A stretch of 64,000 bases of DNA from Oscillospiraceae bacterium (lineage in GTDB: Bacteria; Bacillota; Clostridia; Oscillospirales; Oscillospiraceae): the NCBI GenBank assembly GCA_902801295.1, contig CADCHN010000003.1:1-64000 (forward strand), given 5' to 3'. Numbering within the stretch: the first letter of the stretch is position 1; each line of letters starts with the position of its first letter. Both the position numbers and the translations under genes were made by a program. Below the pieces are notes generated by a model. That model was not told the DNA's origin, searched no databases, and worked only from the letters and a program-made list of their open reading frames with translations. This document shows positions 7,782 through 16,236 of this stretch, one piece after another.

Positions 7782-9068
7782 ATGAAATATATTATAGCGA
7801 CTCTCGGCTGCAAGGTCAACCAGTATGAGACCCAGGCCATGGAGAGTATTTTGCTCAGCCACGGGCACCGGCCGGTCGCCGCGGGCGAGATCGCCGACGC
7901 GGTGATCGTCAACACCTGCGCCGTCACGGCTGAGAGCGGGCGCAAATCCCGCCAGGCGATCCGCCGCCTGCGTGACGAAAATCCCGGCGCGGTGCTCGCC
8001 GTGTGCGGCTGCTATGCGCAGCTTGAGCCGGACGAGGCAGCCCAGATCGGCGCGAGCGTCATCTTCGGTGCGGCTGACCGGACCAAGACCGTGGCCGCCG
8101 TGGAGGAGGCCGTGGCCAATGGAACGGCCTGCCGGGACATCGACAAGCCCTTCGAGCGCCGCCTGTTTGAGGCGCTGCCCGCCGGAGCCGTCAGCGGCCG
8201 GACGCGCGCGATGCTGAAAATTCAGGACGGCTGCGTCAATTTCTGCACCTACTGCATTATTCCCTACACCCGCGGGCGGCTGCGGAGCCTGCCGATCGAG
8301 TCGGCGCAGGCCGAGACCGCGCGGCTGCGGGACGAGGGCTACCGGGAGCTGGTGCTCACCGGCATCGAGGTGGCCTCCTATGGCGTGGACCTGCCGGGCC
8401 GGCCGGGTCTTGCGGACGTGATTGAAGCCGTGGCCGCCGTGTCGGGCGGCATGCGTTTGCGCCTCGGCTCGCTGGAGCCGACGGTCGTGACGGAGGACTT
8501 CTGCCGGCGCATCGCCGCGACGGGCAAGGTCTGCCGCCATTTCCACCTGTCGCTGCAGTCCGGCTGCGACCGCACGCTGAAGGCCATGAACCGCAAGTAC
8601 AATACCGCAGAGTTTTTCCGCGTGACGGAGCTTTTGCGGCAGTACTTCCCCGGCTGCGCGCTGACGGCGGACGTGATCGCGGGCTTTCCCGGCGAGACGG
8701 AGGCCGATCAGGCCGAGACGCTGGCCTTCATCCGCCGCGTCGGCTTTGCGGACATCCACGTCTTCCCCTATTCCCGCCGCCCGGGCACGCCGGCGGACAG
8801 CATGCCGAACCAGTGCACCCGCGCGCTCAAGGCGCGCCGCGCGCATGAGCTGCAGCAGGCCGTTGACGAGATGCGCCTGGATTTTCTGCTCGCGAGCGTC
8901 GGGCAGACGCTGCCGGTCCTGTTTGAGACAGAGGAGGACGGTTTCTTCTGCGGCCACAGCGACACCTATCTGCCGGTGAAGGCGCCCGGAACCGGGCTGC
9001 GCGGGCAACTTTGCCAGGTGCGCATTGAGGCCGTTGAGGGTGAAGCATTGAGGGGGACGATTCTGTGA
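7782..9068 (+). CDS. mtaB: tRNA t6A37 methylthiotransferase MtaB
   Basis: The 428-residue protein has the three-part architecture of methylthiotransferases. The N-terminal UPF0004 domain carries cluster ligands Cys10 (ATLGCKVNQ), Cys46 (NTCAVT) and Cys77 (CGCYAQ). The radical SAM domain has C151-x3-C155-x2-C158, and a C-terminal TRAM-like region begins near residue 370. ATLGCKVNQYE distinguishes MtaB from MiaB and RimO. The enzyme adds a methylthio group to t6A at position 37 of tRNAs reading ANN codons. The ATG at 7782 has AGGAG seven bases upstream; a much longer upstream reading frame in phase is a shadow of the divergent cysteine desulfurase. It overlaps the next gene by GTGA, starting a four-gene operon. 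Confidence 0.93.
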   Translation: MKYIIATLGCKVNQYETQAMESILLSHGHRPVAAGEIADAVIVNTCAVTAESGRKSRQAIRRLRDENPGAVLAVCGCYAQLEPDEAAQIGASVIFGAADRTKTVAAVEEAVANGTACRDIDKPFERRLFEALPAGAVSGRTRAMLKIQDGCVNFCTYCIIPYTRGRLRSLPIESAQAETARLRDEGYRELVLTGIEVASYGVDLPGRPGLADVIEAVAAVSGGMRLRLGSLEPTVVTEDFCRRIAATGKVCRHFHLSLQSGCDRTLKAMNRKYNTAEFFRVTELLRQYFPGCALTADVIAGFPGETEADQAETLAFIRRVGFADIHVFPYSRRPGTPADSMPNQCTRALKARRAHELQQAVDEMRLDFLLASVGQTLPVLFETEEDGFFCGHSDTYLPVKAPGTGLRGQLCQVRIEAVEGEALRGTIL

Positions 9069-9550
9069 ACGAAGAAAAAGATATTTTCGACCGCATCATG
9101 AGCTGGAAGCCGCTGCGCCCGCTCTGGCCCTTCTGGGAAAAGCACCGCGAGGTGCTGGTGTATCTCTTCATCGGCGGCATGACAACGCTCGTGTCCTGGG
9201 CGGCAAAGTTCCTGTGGAACATCGCCTTTTACGCCGGGACGGCAGAGCCGACGGCTCTGCAGAACACGATCCTCTCCGTGGTGGAGAACACGGCGGGCAT
9301 CGCCTTTGCCTATCCGACCAACCGGAAATGGGTTTTTCGCAGTAAAAACCCGCACATTCTCTCCGAGGCCGCCGGCTTTGTCGGCTCGCGGCTCGTAACG
9401 ATGGTGCTGGGCTGGCTGACAAACCTGCTGCTGGTAAACGTGCTGGGCGTGAGCGTCTATGTCTCCACCGTGATCGCGGCGATTTTGGTTATTATAGGAA
9501 ACTATATCATCAGCAAGCTGCTGGTGTTTCGCAAAAAGAAGGAGAATTGA
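9065..9550 (+). CDS. GtrA family membrane protein
   Basis: The 161-residue product has four predicted membrane helices (about residues 30-52, 66-93, 105-126 and 131-153) and the conserved N-R-K-W-V-F block of GtrA proteins (TNRKWVFRSK), with the typical terminal K-L-L-V-F-R-K-K basic end. GtrA proteins are thought to move lipid-linked sugars across the membrane for cell-surface glycosylation. The start is a GTG overlapping the mtaB stop (GTGA), with AGGGGGA upstream, so translation is coupled. The operon partners are tRNA-related and do not point to a specific glycan. Confidence 0.88.
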   Translation: MNEEKDIFDRIMSWKPLRPLWPFWEKHREVLVYLFIGGMTTLVSWAAKFLWNIAFYAGTAEPTALQNTILSVVENTAGIAFAYPTNRKWVFRSKNPHILSEAAGFVGSRLVTMVLGWLTNLLLVNVLGVSVYVSTVIAAILVIIGNYIISKLLVFRKKKEN

Positions 9551-9551
9551 G

Positions 9552-10229
9552 ATGAAAAACATCGGTCTGCTGGTCGCCGTGGAAATGGACGCGGTGCTCT
9601 CCCGCTACGGCACGCCGCAGGAAAAACAGCGCGTCGACGGCTTTGAGGTGCTGCGCTATGAAAACGAGAGCTACACGGTCTACGCCGTGAACGCCGGAGC
9701 GGGCGAAATCGCCGCCGCGGCCGCGACGCAGCTGCTCATCAGCGTGTTCCACGTCGACCTGGTCGTCAATTTCGGCGTCGTCGGCGCGCTGACGCCCGAG
9801 ATGACCCTGGCGCGCACCTGCGTGGTGGAGAGCGTGGTGCATTATGACTTCGACGCCTCCGAATGGGTAAACGCAGAGCCCGGACGCTATTTGCAGTACC
9901 CCACGCCCTTTATTCCGACAACGCCCGCTCTGGTGGACAAAGCCTGCGCCATCGAGCCCACGCTCCACCGCGTGATCTGCGCCTCCGCGGACAAATTCGT
10001 CGGCACGGAGGAGAAAAAGCGCGCGCTGCATGAGCGCTGGCAGGCCGACATCTGCGAGATGGAGGCGGCCGGCATCGTCCTCACCTGCGCGCGGCGCGGC
10101 GTGCCCTGCCTGCTCATCAAGACCGTCTCCGACGCGCTCGGCGGCGGCGCCGAGGAATTCAACCGCGAACTGAACCGCTCGGCGGGCGTCTGCCTCGAGA
10201 TCGCCGACCGGATTATCCGGGAGCTGTGA
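9552..10229 (+). CDS. Purine nucleosidase of the MTA/SAH nucleosidase (MtnN) family
   Basis: This 225-residue protein has the nucleoside phosphorylase-I fold of MTA/SAH nucleosidases. The signature features are the N-terminal GLLVAVEMDAV with a candidate catalytic Glu, VNFGVVGAL near residue 76, CEMEAAGI with the ribose-binding Met-Glu pair near 175, and KTVSDAL with the conserved Asp that protonates the base. The enzymes release adenine from methylthioadenosine or S-adenosylhomocysteine and so remove inhibitory products of SAM enzymes. Its place directly behind the radical SAM enzyme MtaB, which produces SAH, fits that role. The start follows GAGAATTGAG just after gtrA. A related futalosine or other purine substrate cannot be excluded. 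Confidence 0.82.
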   Translation: MKNIGLLVAVEMDAVLSRYGTPQEKQRVDGFEVLRYENESYTVYAVNAGAGEIAAAAATQLLISVFHVDLVVNFGVVGALTPEMTLARTCVVESVVHYDFDASEWVNAEPGRYLQYPTPFIPTTPALVDKACAIEPTLHRVICASADKFVGTEEKKRALHERWQADICEMEAAGIVLTCARRGVPCLLIKTVSDALGGGAEEFNRELNRSAGVCLEIADRIIREL

Positions 10230-10233
10230 CACC

Positions 10234-11385
10234 ATGAACACAGAAAAACTATACGATCAGGACAGTTTCCTCTTCACCTTCCGCGCGCGCGTTATCTCCT
10301 GCGAGGCGCAAAAAAAGGGCTTTGCGCTGGAGCTTGACCGCACGGCCTTCTTCCCCGAGGGCGGCGGCCAGCAGCCGGACACCGGGACCATCGGCGAGGC
10401 GCGGGTCAGCGACGTGCAGGAGCGCGAGGGGCGCATCTGGCACAGCGTCGACCGTTTCCTCGAGCCAGGGACAGAGCTTTTGTGCGAAATCGACGCTGAA
10501 CAGCGCCTGCGCCGGATGCAGAACCACTCCGGCGAGCATATTCTCTCCGGCATCACCCATCGGCTCACGGGCTACGACAACGTGGGCTTTCACATGGGCG
10601 AAGACTGCATGACCATCGACTTCAGCGGTGAGCTGGATGATGCGCTGCTTCTGCAGATCGAGACGCTTGCCAACGAGGCAATCCGCGCCGACCTGCCGAT
10701 CCGCACCTGGTACCCGGCAGCGGAGGAGCTCGCGGCGCTCGACTACCGCAGCAAAAAGGAGCTCACGGGCGCGGTGCGTCTGGTGGAGATCAAGGGCATC
10801 GACCTCTGCGCCTGCTGCGCCCCGCACGTCAAGAGCACGGGCGCGGTGGGGATGGTCAAGATCCTCGCGGCGGAGCGGCACCGGGGCGGCATGCGTCTGA
10901 GCGTCATCTGCGGGATGGACGCGCTGGGCGACTACCGCCGCCGCCTCGAGAGCGCGGGCGCGGTGTCGAGGCTCTTGTCCGTGCCGCAGGAGAGGATCGC
11001 CGGCGGCGTGGAGCGCGTGCTCGGCGAGCAGGCGAAGCTGAAGGAGCGCGCCGCCGCGCTGGAAGCGGCGCTCGCCGCCCGGATGGCCGCGGACTATCCC
11101 GAGACGGAGGGCAATCTCTGCGTCTTTGACGCGCTGCTGGGCGAGGTCGCCCTGCGCGAGCTCGTCAACGCCCTTGCGGCCAAGTGCGGCGGCTTCGCGG
11201 CCGCCTTCTCCGGCAATGACGCGGAGGGCTACCGCTACATCATCGGCAGCCGGCACGTGGATCTGCGCGCGCAGAGCCGCGCCATCAATGCCGCCATCGC
11301 CGGCCGCGGCGGCGGCACCCCGGAGATGATCCAGGGCCGCGCCCAGGCGACGGAGGCGGAAATCCGCCGGGCGATCCTGGGATAA
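10234..11385 (+). CDS. Alanyl-tRNA editing protein (AlaX, long form with DHHA1 domain)
   Basis: The 383-residue protein is a free-standing homologue of the editing domain of alanyl-tRNA synthetase and should hydrolyse Ser-tRNA(Ala) and possibly Gly-tRNA(Ala). The zinc site H98-x3-H102 (NHSGEH) and C194-x3-H198 (CAPH) is complete, and the RTAFFPEGGGQQPD loop is conserved. A helical linker (about 235-290) leads to a C-terminal DHHA1 domain ending GGGTPEMIQGRA, used for tRNA binding. It is the last gene of the mtaB operon, four bases behind the nucleosidase, and is closed by a strong terminator. Confidence 0.92.
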   Translation: MNTEKLYDQDSFLFTFRARVISCEAQKKGFALELDRTAFFPEGGGQQPDTGTIGEARVSDVQEREGRIWHSVDRFLEPGTELLCEIDAEQRLRRMQNHSGEHILSGITHRLTGYDNVGFHMGEDCMTIDFSGELDDALLLQIETLANEAIRADLPIRTWYPAAEELAALDYRSKKELTGAVRLVEIKGIDLCACCAPHVKSTGAVGMVKILAAERHRGGMRLSVICGMDALGDYRRRLESAGAVSRLLSVPQERIAGGVERVLGEQAKLKERAAALEAALAARMAADYPETEGNLCVFDALLGEVALRELVNALAAKCGGFAAAFSGNDAEGYRYIIGSRHVDLRAQSRAINAAIAGRGGGTPEMIQGRAQATEAEIRRAILG

Positions 11386-11386
11386 G

Positions 11387-11418
11387 AAAAAGGACTGTGA
11401 AGAATCACAGTCCTTTTT
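11387..11418. terminator. Bidirectional intrinsic terminator
   Basis: The symmetrical hairpin AAAAAGGACTGTGA, loop AGAA, and its complement gives a nine-base paired core with A5 and T5 arms. It ends the mtaB operon on the plus strand and the capA-like gene on the minus strand. Confidence 0.9.
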
Positions 11419-11435
11419 CTTTTCAAAGCAATAAA

Positions 11436-12644
11436 TCAGCCGTGCGTATCGTGCCAGTGGCTGTAATCGGCCTCGCCGTTGCCGCCCTCGTAGCTGCCGT
11501 CGATCTTGCTCAGCGCCCGGTCATAGGCCTCCGTCCCCTCCACATAAGGCGTGGGGCGGTAGTCGTTGTACATGTAGCCCCAGTAATCTTCCAGCACCGG
11601 GCGGCTCGAAACGCAGCAGGGAATCAGCGTATAGCCCTCGTGCGTCACGCTGCCGTCCAGGTCGCGCTTCATCGTCACCTGCACGATGGCCGTGTCCGGA
11701 TCGCTGGGCTCGGTGTGCCCGCCGAAGCAGAAGTTGCCCATGCTGTAGAGGATGAGGCCGCCGTTGTACTCCTCTACCGGCTGCAGGCAGTGGGGATGCG
11801 AGCCGTAGATCATGTCCGCGCCCGCGTCGATGCAGGCATGGGCGATATCGACGGCCGACTGCTCCGGCCGGACGTGCAGCTCAATGCCCCAGTGGAAGGC
11901 GCAGATGATATAGTCGGCGCCGTCAGTTTTCAGCTGTTCGATCGCGGCCAGGGCCTTGTCAAGATCCGGCCGGAAATCGCCGTAGGCGTCGCTGAAAGTG
12001 CAGTAGATGCCCAGCCGCAGGCCGTGGGGCGTGGTGACGATCTGCGCCTCGTCGTTCTTGCCGTAGGGGATCTGATAGCTTTCCAGCGTCTCCCAGGTGT
12101 CCTGCTTGCCGGCCTCGTAGAAGTCATCCGTGTGGTTGTTGGCCGTGGTCACGAAGTCCACGCCGCCCTCGAGCAGGATATTGGCGTATTCCGCCGGGGC
12201 GCGGAAATAAAAGGTCTTTTCCGAATAGAGATTGCGGTCGGAGAAGCTGCACTCGAGGTTGCCGATCGTGTACTCGTCGTCGGCAAAATACTGCACCACG
12301 TTCGAGAATGGATAGGAGAAATCCCCGTCCATCCGCTTGGCAAAATCCGACGAATACTGGTGGCTCGTCAGCGTCAGATCGCCGATGTAGCTGATGGTGA
12401 AGATCTCCGGCGTCGGCTCGGGCGTAGGTTCCGGAGTCGGTTCCGGCGTCGGCGCAGGGGTCGGTGCAGGGCTTGGCTCGCTCACCGGCTCCTCTGCGGG
12501 CGTCTCCTGCGGCGAAGTATGCACCGGGGCGACGGTCTCCGCCGTCTGATACGCTGCCGCGCGCTGCATCATCACATAGCCGGCCACGGACAGCACCATG
12601 ACCAGCAGCAGCGCTCCCAGCAGAATACGAATGCTTTTCTTCAT
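11436..12644 (-). CDS. CapA family protein (poly-gamma-glutamate synthesis-type metallophosphatase fold), membrane-anchored
   Basis: A 402-residue protein with an N-terminal membrane anchor (about residues 7-25), a Pro/Thr/Glu-rich linker (about 45-80, PTPEPTPE repeats) and a CapA domain from about 83. Metal-site-like motifs are visible: YIGDLTL, GNLECSFSD, TTANNHTDDF, FHWGIE and YGSHPHCLQP. CapA/PgsA proteins take part in poly-gamma-glutamate production or other envelope functions outside the membrane. No pgsB or pgsC is present nearby, so a capsule role is not supported here; a stand-alone cell-wall-exposed hydrolase is more cautious. It has its own promoter and shares a terminator with the convergent alaX. 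Confidence 0.88.
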   Translation of the reverse strand: MKKSIRILLGALLLVMVLSVAGYVMMQRAAAYQTAETVAPVHTSPQETPAEEPVSEPSPAPTPAPTPEPTPEPTPEPTPEIFTISYIGDLTLTSHQYSSDFAKRMDGDFSYPFSNVVQYFADDEYTIGNLECSFSDRNLYSEKTFYFRAPAEYANILLEGGVDFVTTANNHTDDFYEAGKQDTWETLESYQIPYGKNDEAQIVTTPHGLRLGIYCTFSDAYGDFRPDLDKALAAIEQLKTDGADYIICAFHWGIELHVRPEQSAVDIAHACIDAGADMIYGSHPHCLQPVEEYNGGLILYSMGNFCFGGHTEPSDPDTAIVQVTMKRDLDGSVTHEGYTLIPCCVSSRPVLEDYWGYMYNDYRPTPYVEGTEAYDRALSKIDGSYEGGNGEADYSHWHDTHG

Positions 12645-12685
12645 AAAGGTACCTCGTTCCTCTGTGCCCTTTCGGCACTTTTTGT

Positions 12686-12714
12686 ATTATATAAAAATGT
12701 CCGCCGTAAAGCAA
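12686..12714 (-). promoter_or_regulatory. Sigma-A promoter of the capA-like gene
   Basis: On the minus strand TTGCTT (12709-12714), a 17-base spacer and a perfect TATAAT (12686-12691) lie about 40 bases upstream of the ATG. Confidence 0.75.
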
Positions 12715-12772
12715 GAGGGAATCCCGGCGGGCGCGGGATCGGAAATGCAGATTCTTTGTGCGAAATTTCCCC

Positions 12773-12801
12773 TTGGCATAGGACCGCAGACGCGGTATAA
12801 T
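12773..12801 (+). promoter_or_regulatory. Sigma-A promoter of the glycogen operon
   Basis: TTGGCA (12773-12778), 17 bases, then TATAAT (12796-12801). The predicted start is about 40 bases upstream of glgB, whose ATG has GAGAGGAG seven bases before it. Confidence 0.85.
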
Positions 12802-12847
12802 GACGGTATGAGAGGAACGAACCCCAGATATAGAGAGGAGTCTGCTC

Positions 12848-14761
12848 ATGAACAGCGAATGGCTGCCTTATATTCCATCCGACGACATATATCTTTTCAA
12901 CACCGGCAAGCTCCACAAGGCCTGGCTCAGCTTCGGCTGCCGCTATATTCCGGAGCTGCAGCTGCACCGCTTCCTGGTCTGGGCGCCCAACGCCCGCAGC
13001 GTGACCGTGGTCGGTGACTTCAACAGCTGGCACTGGGACGACACGCCGATGGAACGTGTACCCGGCGGCTGCTGGGTCGCCTTCGTGCCCGGCGTGTGGC
13101 ACGGCGCCCGCTACAAAATCTGCGTGGAGGGCAGCGACGGCCGCCGCATCCTCAAGTCTGACCCCTTCGCCGCTTTCAGCCAGCACAGCAGCGAGACGGC
13201 CTCCATCGTCTTTGACCACAGCGAGTTTGCCTGGTCTGACGGCGACTACATGGCGCACCGCGCCAAGCGGGACTTCATGACCGCGCCGATGAGCATTTAC
13301 GAGGTGCACGTCGGCTCCTGGCGCGCGCTGCCCGGCTTCCGCCCGGTATACCGCGAGATCGCCGACGAGCTGGCCGACTACTGCCGGGACATGGGCTATA
13401 CCCATGTGGAGCTGCTGCCGATCACGGAGTACCCCTACGACGGCTCCTGGGGCTATCAGGTGACGGGCTACTACGCCCCCACCTCCCGCTACGGCGATCC
13501 CGACGACTTCCGCTACCTCGTCGACAAGCTGCACCAGAAGGGCATCGGCCTCATCATGGACTGGGTGCCGGCGCACTTTCCGAAGGACGAGCACGGTCTG
13601 GCCCGCTTTGACGGCAGCCCTCAGTTCGAGTGCAAGGAAGAGCGCATGGCCAACCACCCCGAGTGGGGCACGCTGATCTTTGACTACGCCTCCGACCAGG
13701 TGCAGAGCTTTCTGGTCTCCTCGGCCTGCAAGTTCTTCGAGGAATACCACATCGACGGCATCCGCGTGGACGCGGTCAGCTCGATGCTCTACCTCAACTA
13801 CGCCCGCCGCGACGGCGAATACACCCCCAACCGCGAGGGCGGCAACATCAACCTCGGCGCGGTGGACTTCCTGCGCAAGCTCAACTCCACCATTCTGACT
13901 TCCTATCCCGGCGCCATCACCATCGCCGAGGAATCCACAGCCTACCCGCTGATCAGCGCGCCCCCCGATGTGGGCGGCCTCGGCTTTTGCTTCAAGTGGG
14001 ACATGGGCTTTATGCACGACACGCTCGACTACATGGCCCTCGACCCGCTCTACCGCAAGTATCATCACGACAAGCTGACCTTCTCGATGATGTACGCCTT
14101 TTCCGAAAACTACATTCTCGCCTATTCCCACGACGAGGTCGTGCACGGCAAGCGCTCCATGCTCGACAAGATGAGCGGCGACTACGACCGCAAGTTTGAC
14201 TCGCTGCGCACGCTCTACGCCTTCCAGTATGCCCACCCGGGCAAAAAGCTGGGCTTCATGGGCGGGGAGTTTGGCCAGTTCATCGAGTGGAACTGGCAGC
14301 AGCCGCTGGACTGGCTGCTGCTGGAATACCCCAAGCACGCGGCCATGCAGCGCTATGTGCGCGAGCTCAACCGCATCTATACCTCCACTCCTGCCATGTA
14401 CCAGATCGACCACAGCTGGGACGGCTTCCAGTGGCTGAATGTCAACGACCGCGACCGCAGCGCCGTGGCCTTCCTGCGCATGGCGCCGCAGCAGCGCAGC
14501 TATCTCGTCTGCGCCTTCAACTTTACCCCCGTGCCCATTGAGGGCTTTGTCATCGGCCTGCCCGAGGACGGCACGCTGACCGAAATTCTCAGCAGCAACG
14601 AGGAGCGCTTCGGCGGCAGCGGCGTCCACAGCACAGCCCCGATCCGCACGGTCAACGAGCCCTTTGCCAATCTGCCCCGGTCGGCAGCCATTGATCTGCC
14701 GCCCATGTCTGCTGTCTACTATACTTTTAAGAAAAATCCCAAAGGGAGGAACAACAAGTGA
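12848..14761 (+). CDS. glgB: 1,4-alpha-glucan branching enzyme
   Basis: The 637-residue enzyme makes the alpha-1,6 branches of glycogen by cutting and re-attaching alpha-1,4 chains. It has an N-terminal CBM48 module (about residues 30-125, WAPNARSVTVVGDFNSW), a GH13 barrel (about 145-520) and a C-terminal beta domain. The catalytic nucleophile is Asp308 in DGIRVDAVSSML, the acid/base is Glu361 in TIAEEST, and SHDEVVHGK supplies the transition-state residues. It lacks the extra N1 module of the E. coli enzyme, as is normal in Firmicutes. Its stop overlaps the GTG start of glgA. No ADP-glucose pyrophosphorylase gene (glgC/glgD) is in the window. Confidence 0.96.
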   Translation: MNSEWLPYIPSDDIYLFNTGKLHKAWLSFGCRYIPELQLHRFLVWAPNARSVTVVGDFNSWHWDDTPMERVPGGCWVAFVPGVWHGARYKICVEGSDGRRILKSDPFAAFSQHSSETASIVFDHSEFAWSDGDYMAHRAKRDFMTAPMSIYEVHVGSWRALPGFRPVYREIADELADYCRDMGYTHVELLPITEYPYDGSWGYQVTGYYAPTSRYGDPDDFRYLVDKLHQKGIGLIMDWVPAHFPKDEHGLARFDGSPQFECKEERMANHPEWGTLIFDYASDQVQSFLVSSACKFFEEYHIDGIRVDAVSSMLYLNYARRDGEYTPNREGGNINLGAVDFLRKLNSTILTSYPGAITIAEESTAYPLISAPPDVGGLGFCFKWDMGFMHDTLDYMALDPLYRKYHHDKLTFSMMYAFSENYILAYSHDEVVHGKRSMLDKMSGDYDRKFDSLRTLYAFQYAHPGKKLGFMGGEFGQFIEWNWQQPLDWLLLEYPKHAAMQRYVRELNRIYTSTPAMYQIDHSWDGFQWLNVNDRDRSAVAFLRMAPQQRSYLVCAFNFTPVPIEGFVIGLPEDGTLTEILSSNEERFGGSGVHSTAPIRTVNEPFANLPRSAAIDLPPMSAVYYTFKKNPKGRNNK

Positions 14762-16236
14762 AAAAAGAATTCCGTGATATGCTCAAAGAGCGCGGCCGCA
14801 AGGAGATGCCGAAGGTGCTCCTCGCCGCTGCCGAATGCATGCCTCTGGCCAAGACCGGCGGGCTGGCCGACGTGGTCGGCACGCTGCCGAAGGCTTTTCG
14901 CGAGCTGGACATCGACGCGCGCGTCATCATCCCCTATCACCGGATCATCAAGAACAAATACTTCGGCCAGACCGAGCATCTGTGCCACTTCTACAGCCGC
15001 CTCGGCTGGCGCGACGCCTATGTCGGCGTGGAGAAGCTGGTCGTTGACGGCGTTGTGATCTATCTGATCGACAATGAGCAGTATTTCGGCGACAAGATCT
15101 ACCGCGGCGACTATCCCGAGGGCGAGCAGTACGCCTTTTTCTGCCGCGCCGTGCTCGACGCGATCCCGGTGCTGGACTTCGTGCCTGAGGTCGTGCACTG
15201 CAACGACTGGCATACCGCCATGCTGCCGATGCTGGCCCACACCCAGTACGTGGGCGGCATGCAGGATCGTCTCAAATACCTGCTGACCATCCACAACATC
15301 GCCTTCCAGGGCAAGTTCGGCTTTGACTATGTGCAGGATCTGCTGGGCGTGGACGCCCGCTACTATACGCCGGAGTTCATGGAGCTCAACGGCTGCGCCG
15401 ACTTCCTCAAGGCCGGCTGCGTCTTTGCCGACCGCATCAACACCGTCAGCCCCAGCTACGCCGAGGAGATCAAAAGCTCCTACTACGGTGAGGGGCTCGA
15501 GGGCATCCTCAACGCCCGCAGCGGCCAGCTGACCGGCATTATCAACGGCATCGACAAGGACGTTTTCAACCCCCACAAGGACCCCCTGATCCCTGCCCAC
15601 TATAACCGCGGTCTGCTGCGCGGCAAGGCCAAGTGCAAGGCAGCGCTCCAGGAGCGCCTGGGCCTGCAGGTGCGCCCCGAGGCTCCGATCTTCGCCATGG
15701 TCACCCGCATGACCGAGCAGAAGGGCTTTGACCTCGTCGCCGCCGTCATCGACGACATGATGACCTGGTCCGACATGCAGTTTGTGCTGCTCGGCAGCGG
15801 CGACCAGCGCTTCGAGGACTTCATGCGCAGCGCTGAACAGCGCTGGAAGGGCAGACTTTGCTCCTACATCGGCTATAACGAGGATCTGGCCCACCTGATC
15901 TACGCAGGCAGCGACTTCTACGTCATGCCCTCCCGCTTTGAGCCCTGCGGCCTGAGCCAGATGATCGCCATGCGCTACGGCAGCATCCCCATCGTGCGCG
16001 AGACCGGCGGTCTGCGCGACACCGTGCAGCCCTATAACCGCTTCACCGGCGAGGGCACCGGCTTCAGCTTCGCCCGCTATGACGCCTACGATCTGAAGGA
16101 GACCCTCTACCGCGCGCTCGAGTGCTGGAGCAATGACGAGATCATGAACGGCCTCATTCAGCATGCCATGGCCGCCGACTTCGGCTTTGCTCTCTCCGCC
16201 GAGGAGTACGCCAGAACCTATTTATGGATGCTGTGA
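14758..16236 (+). CDS. glgA: Glycogen synthase (GT5, ADP-glucose dependent)
   Basis: The 492-residue enzyme elongates alpha-1,4-glucan from ADP-glucose. The family motif K-T-G-G-L-A-D-V (starting Lys32), VHCNDWHTA and the C-terminal EPCGLSQ block with its catalytic Glu are present. It carries about 16 extra residues before the usual start (MPKVLLAAAECMPLAKTGG), so an internal ATG at codon 17 is an alternative start, but the GTG overlapping the glgB stop has AAAGGGAGG upstream and is preferred. Translational coupling to glgB suggests a fixed ratio of synthase to branching enzyme. Confidence 0.96.
   Translation: MKKEFRDMLKERGRKEMPKVLLAAAECMPLAKTGGLADVVGTLPKAFRELDIDARVIIPYHRIIKNKYFGQTEHLCHFYSRLGWRDAYVGVEKLVVDGVVIYLIDNEQYFGDKIYRGDYPEGEQYAFFCRAVLDAIPVLDFVPEVVHCNDWHTAMLPMLAHTQYVGGMQDRLKYLLTIHNIAFQGKFGFDYVQDLLGVDARYYTPEFMELNGCADFLKAGCVFADRINTVSPSYAEEIKSSYYGEGLEGILNARSGQLTGIINGIDKDVFNPHKDPLIPAHYNRGLLRGKAKCKAALQERLGLQVRPEAPIFAMVTRMTEQKGFDLVAAVIDDMMTWSDMQFVLLGSGDQRFEDFMRSAEQRWKGRLCSYIGYNEDLAHLIYAGSDFYVMPSRFEPCGLSQMIAMRYGSIPIVRETGGLRDTVQPYNRFTGEGTGFSFARYDAYDLKETLYRALECWSNDEIMNGLIQHAMAADFGFALSAEEYARTYLWML

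Noticed and set aside
11436..12644. Poly-gamma-glutamate capsule locus
   Set aside because: Only a CapA-like protein is present; pgsB, pgsC and pgdS-type genes are missing.
12641..14629. 662-codon open frame on the minus strand opposite glgB
   Set aside because: Antisense shadow; no start signal and no recognisable domain.
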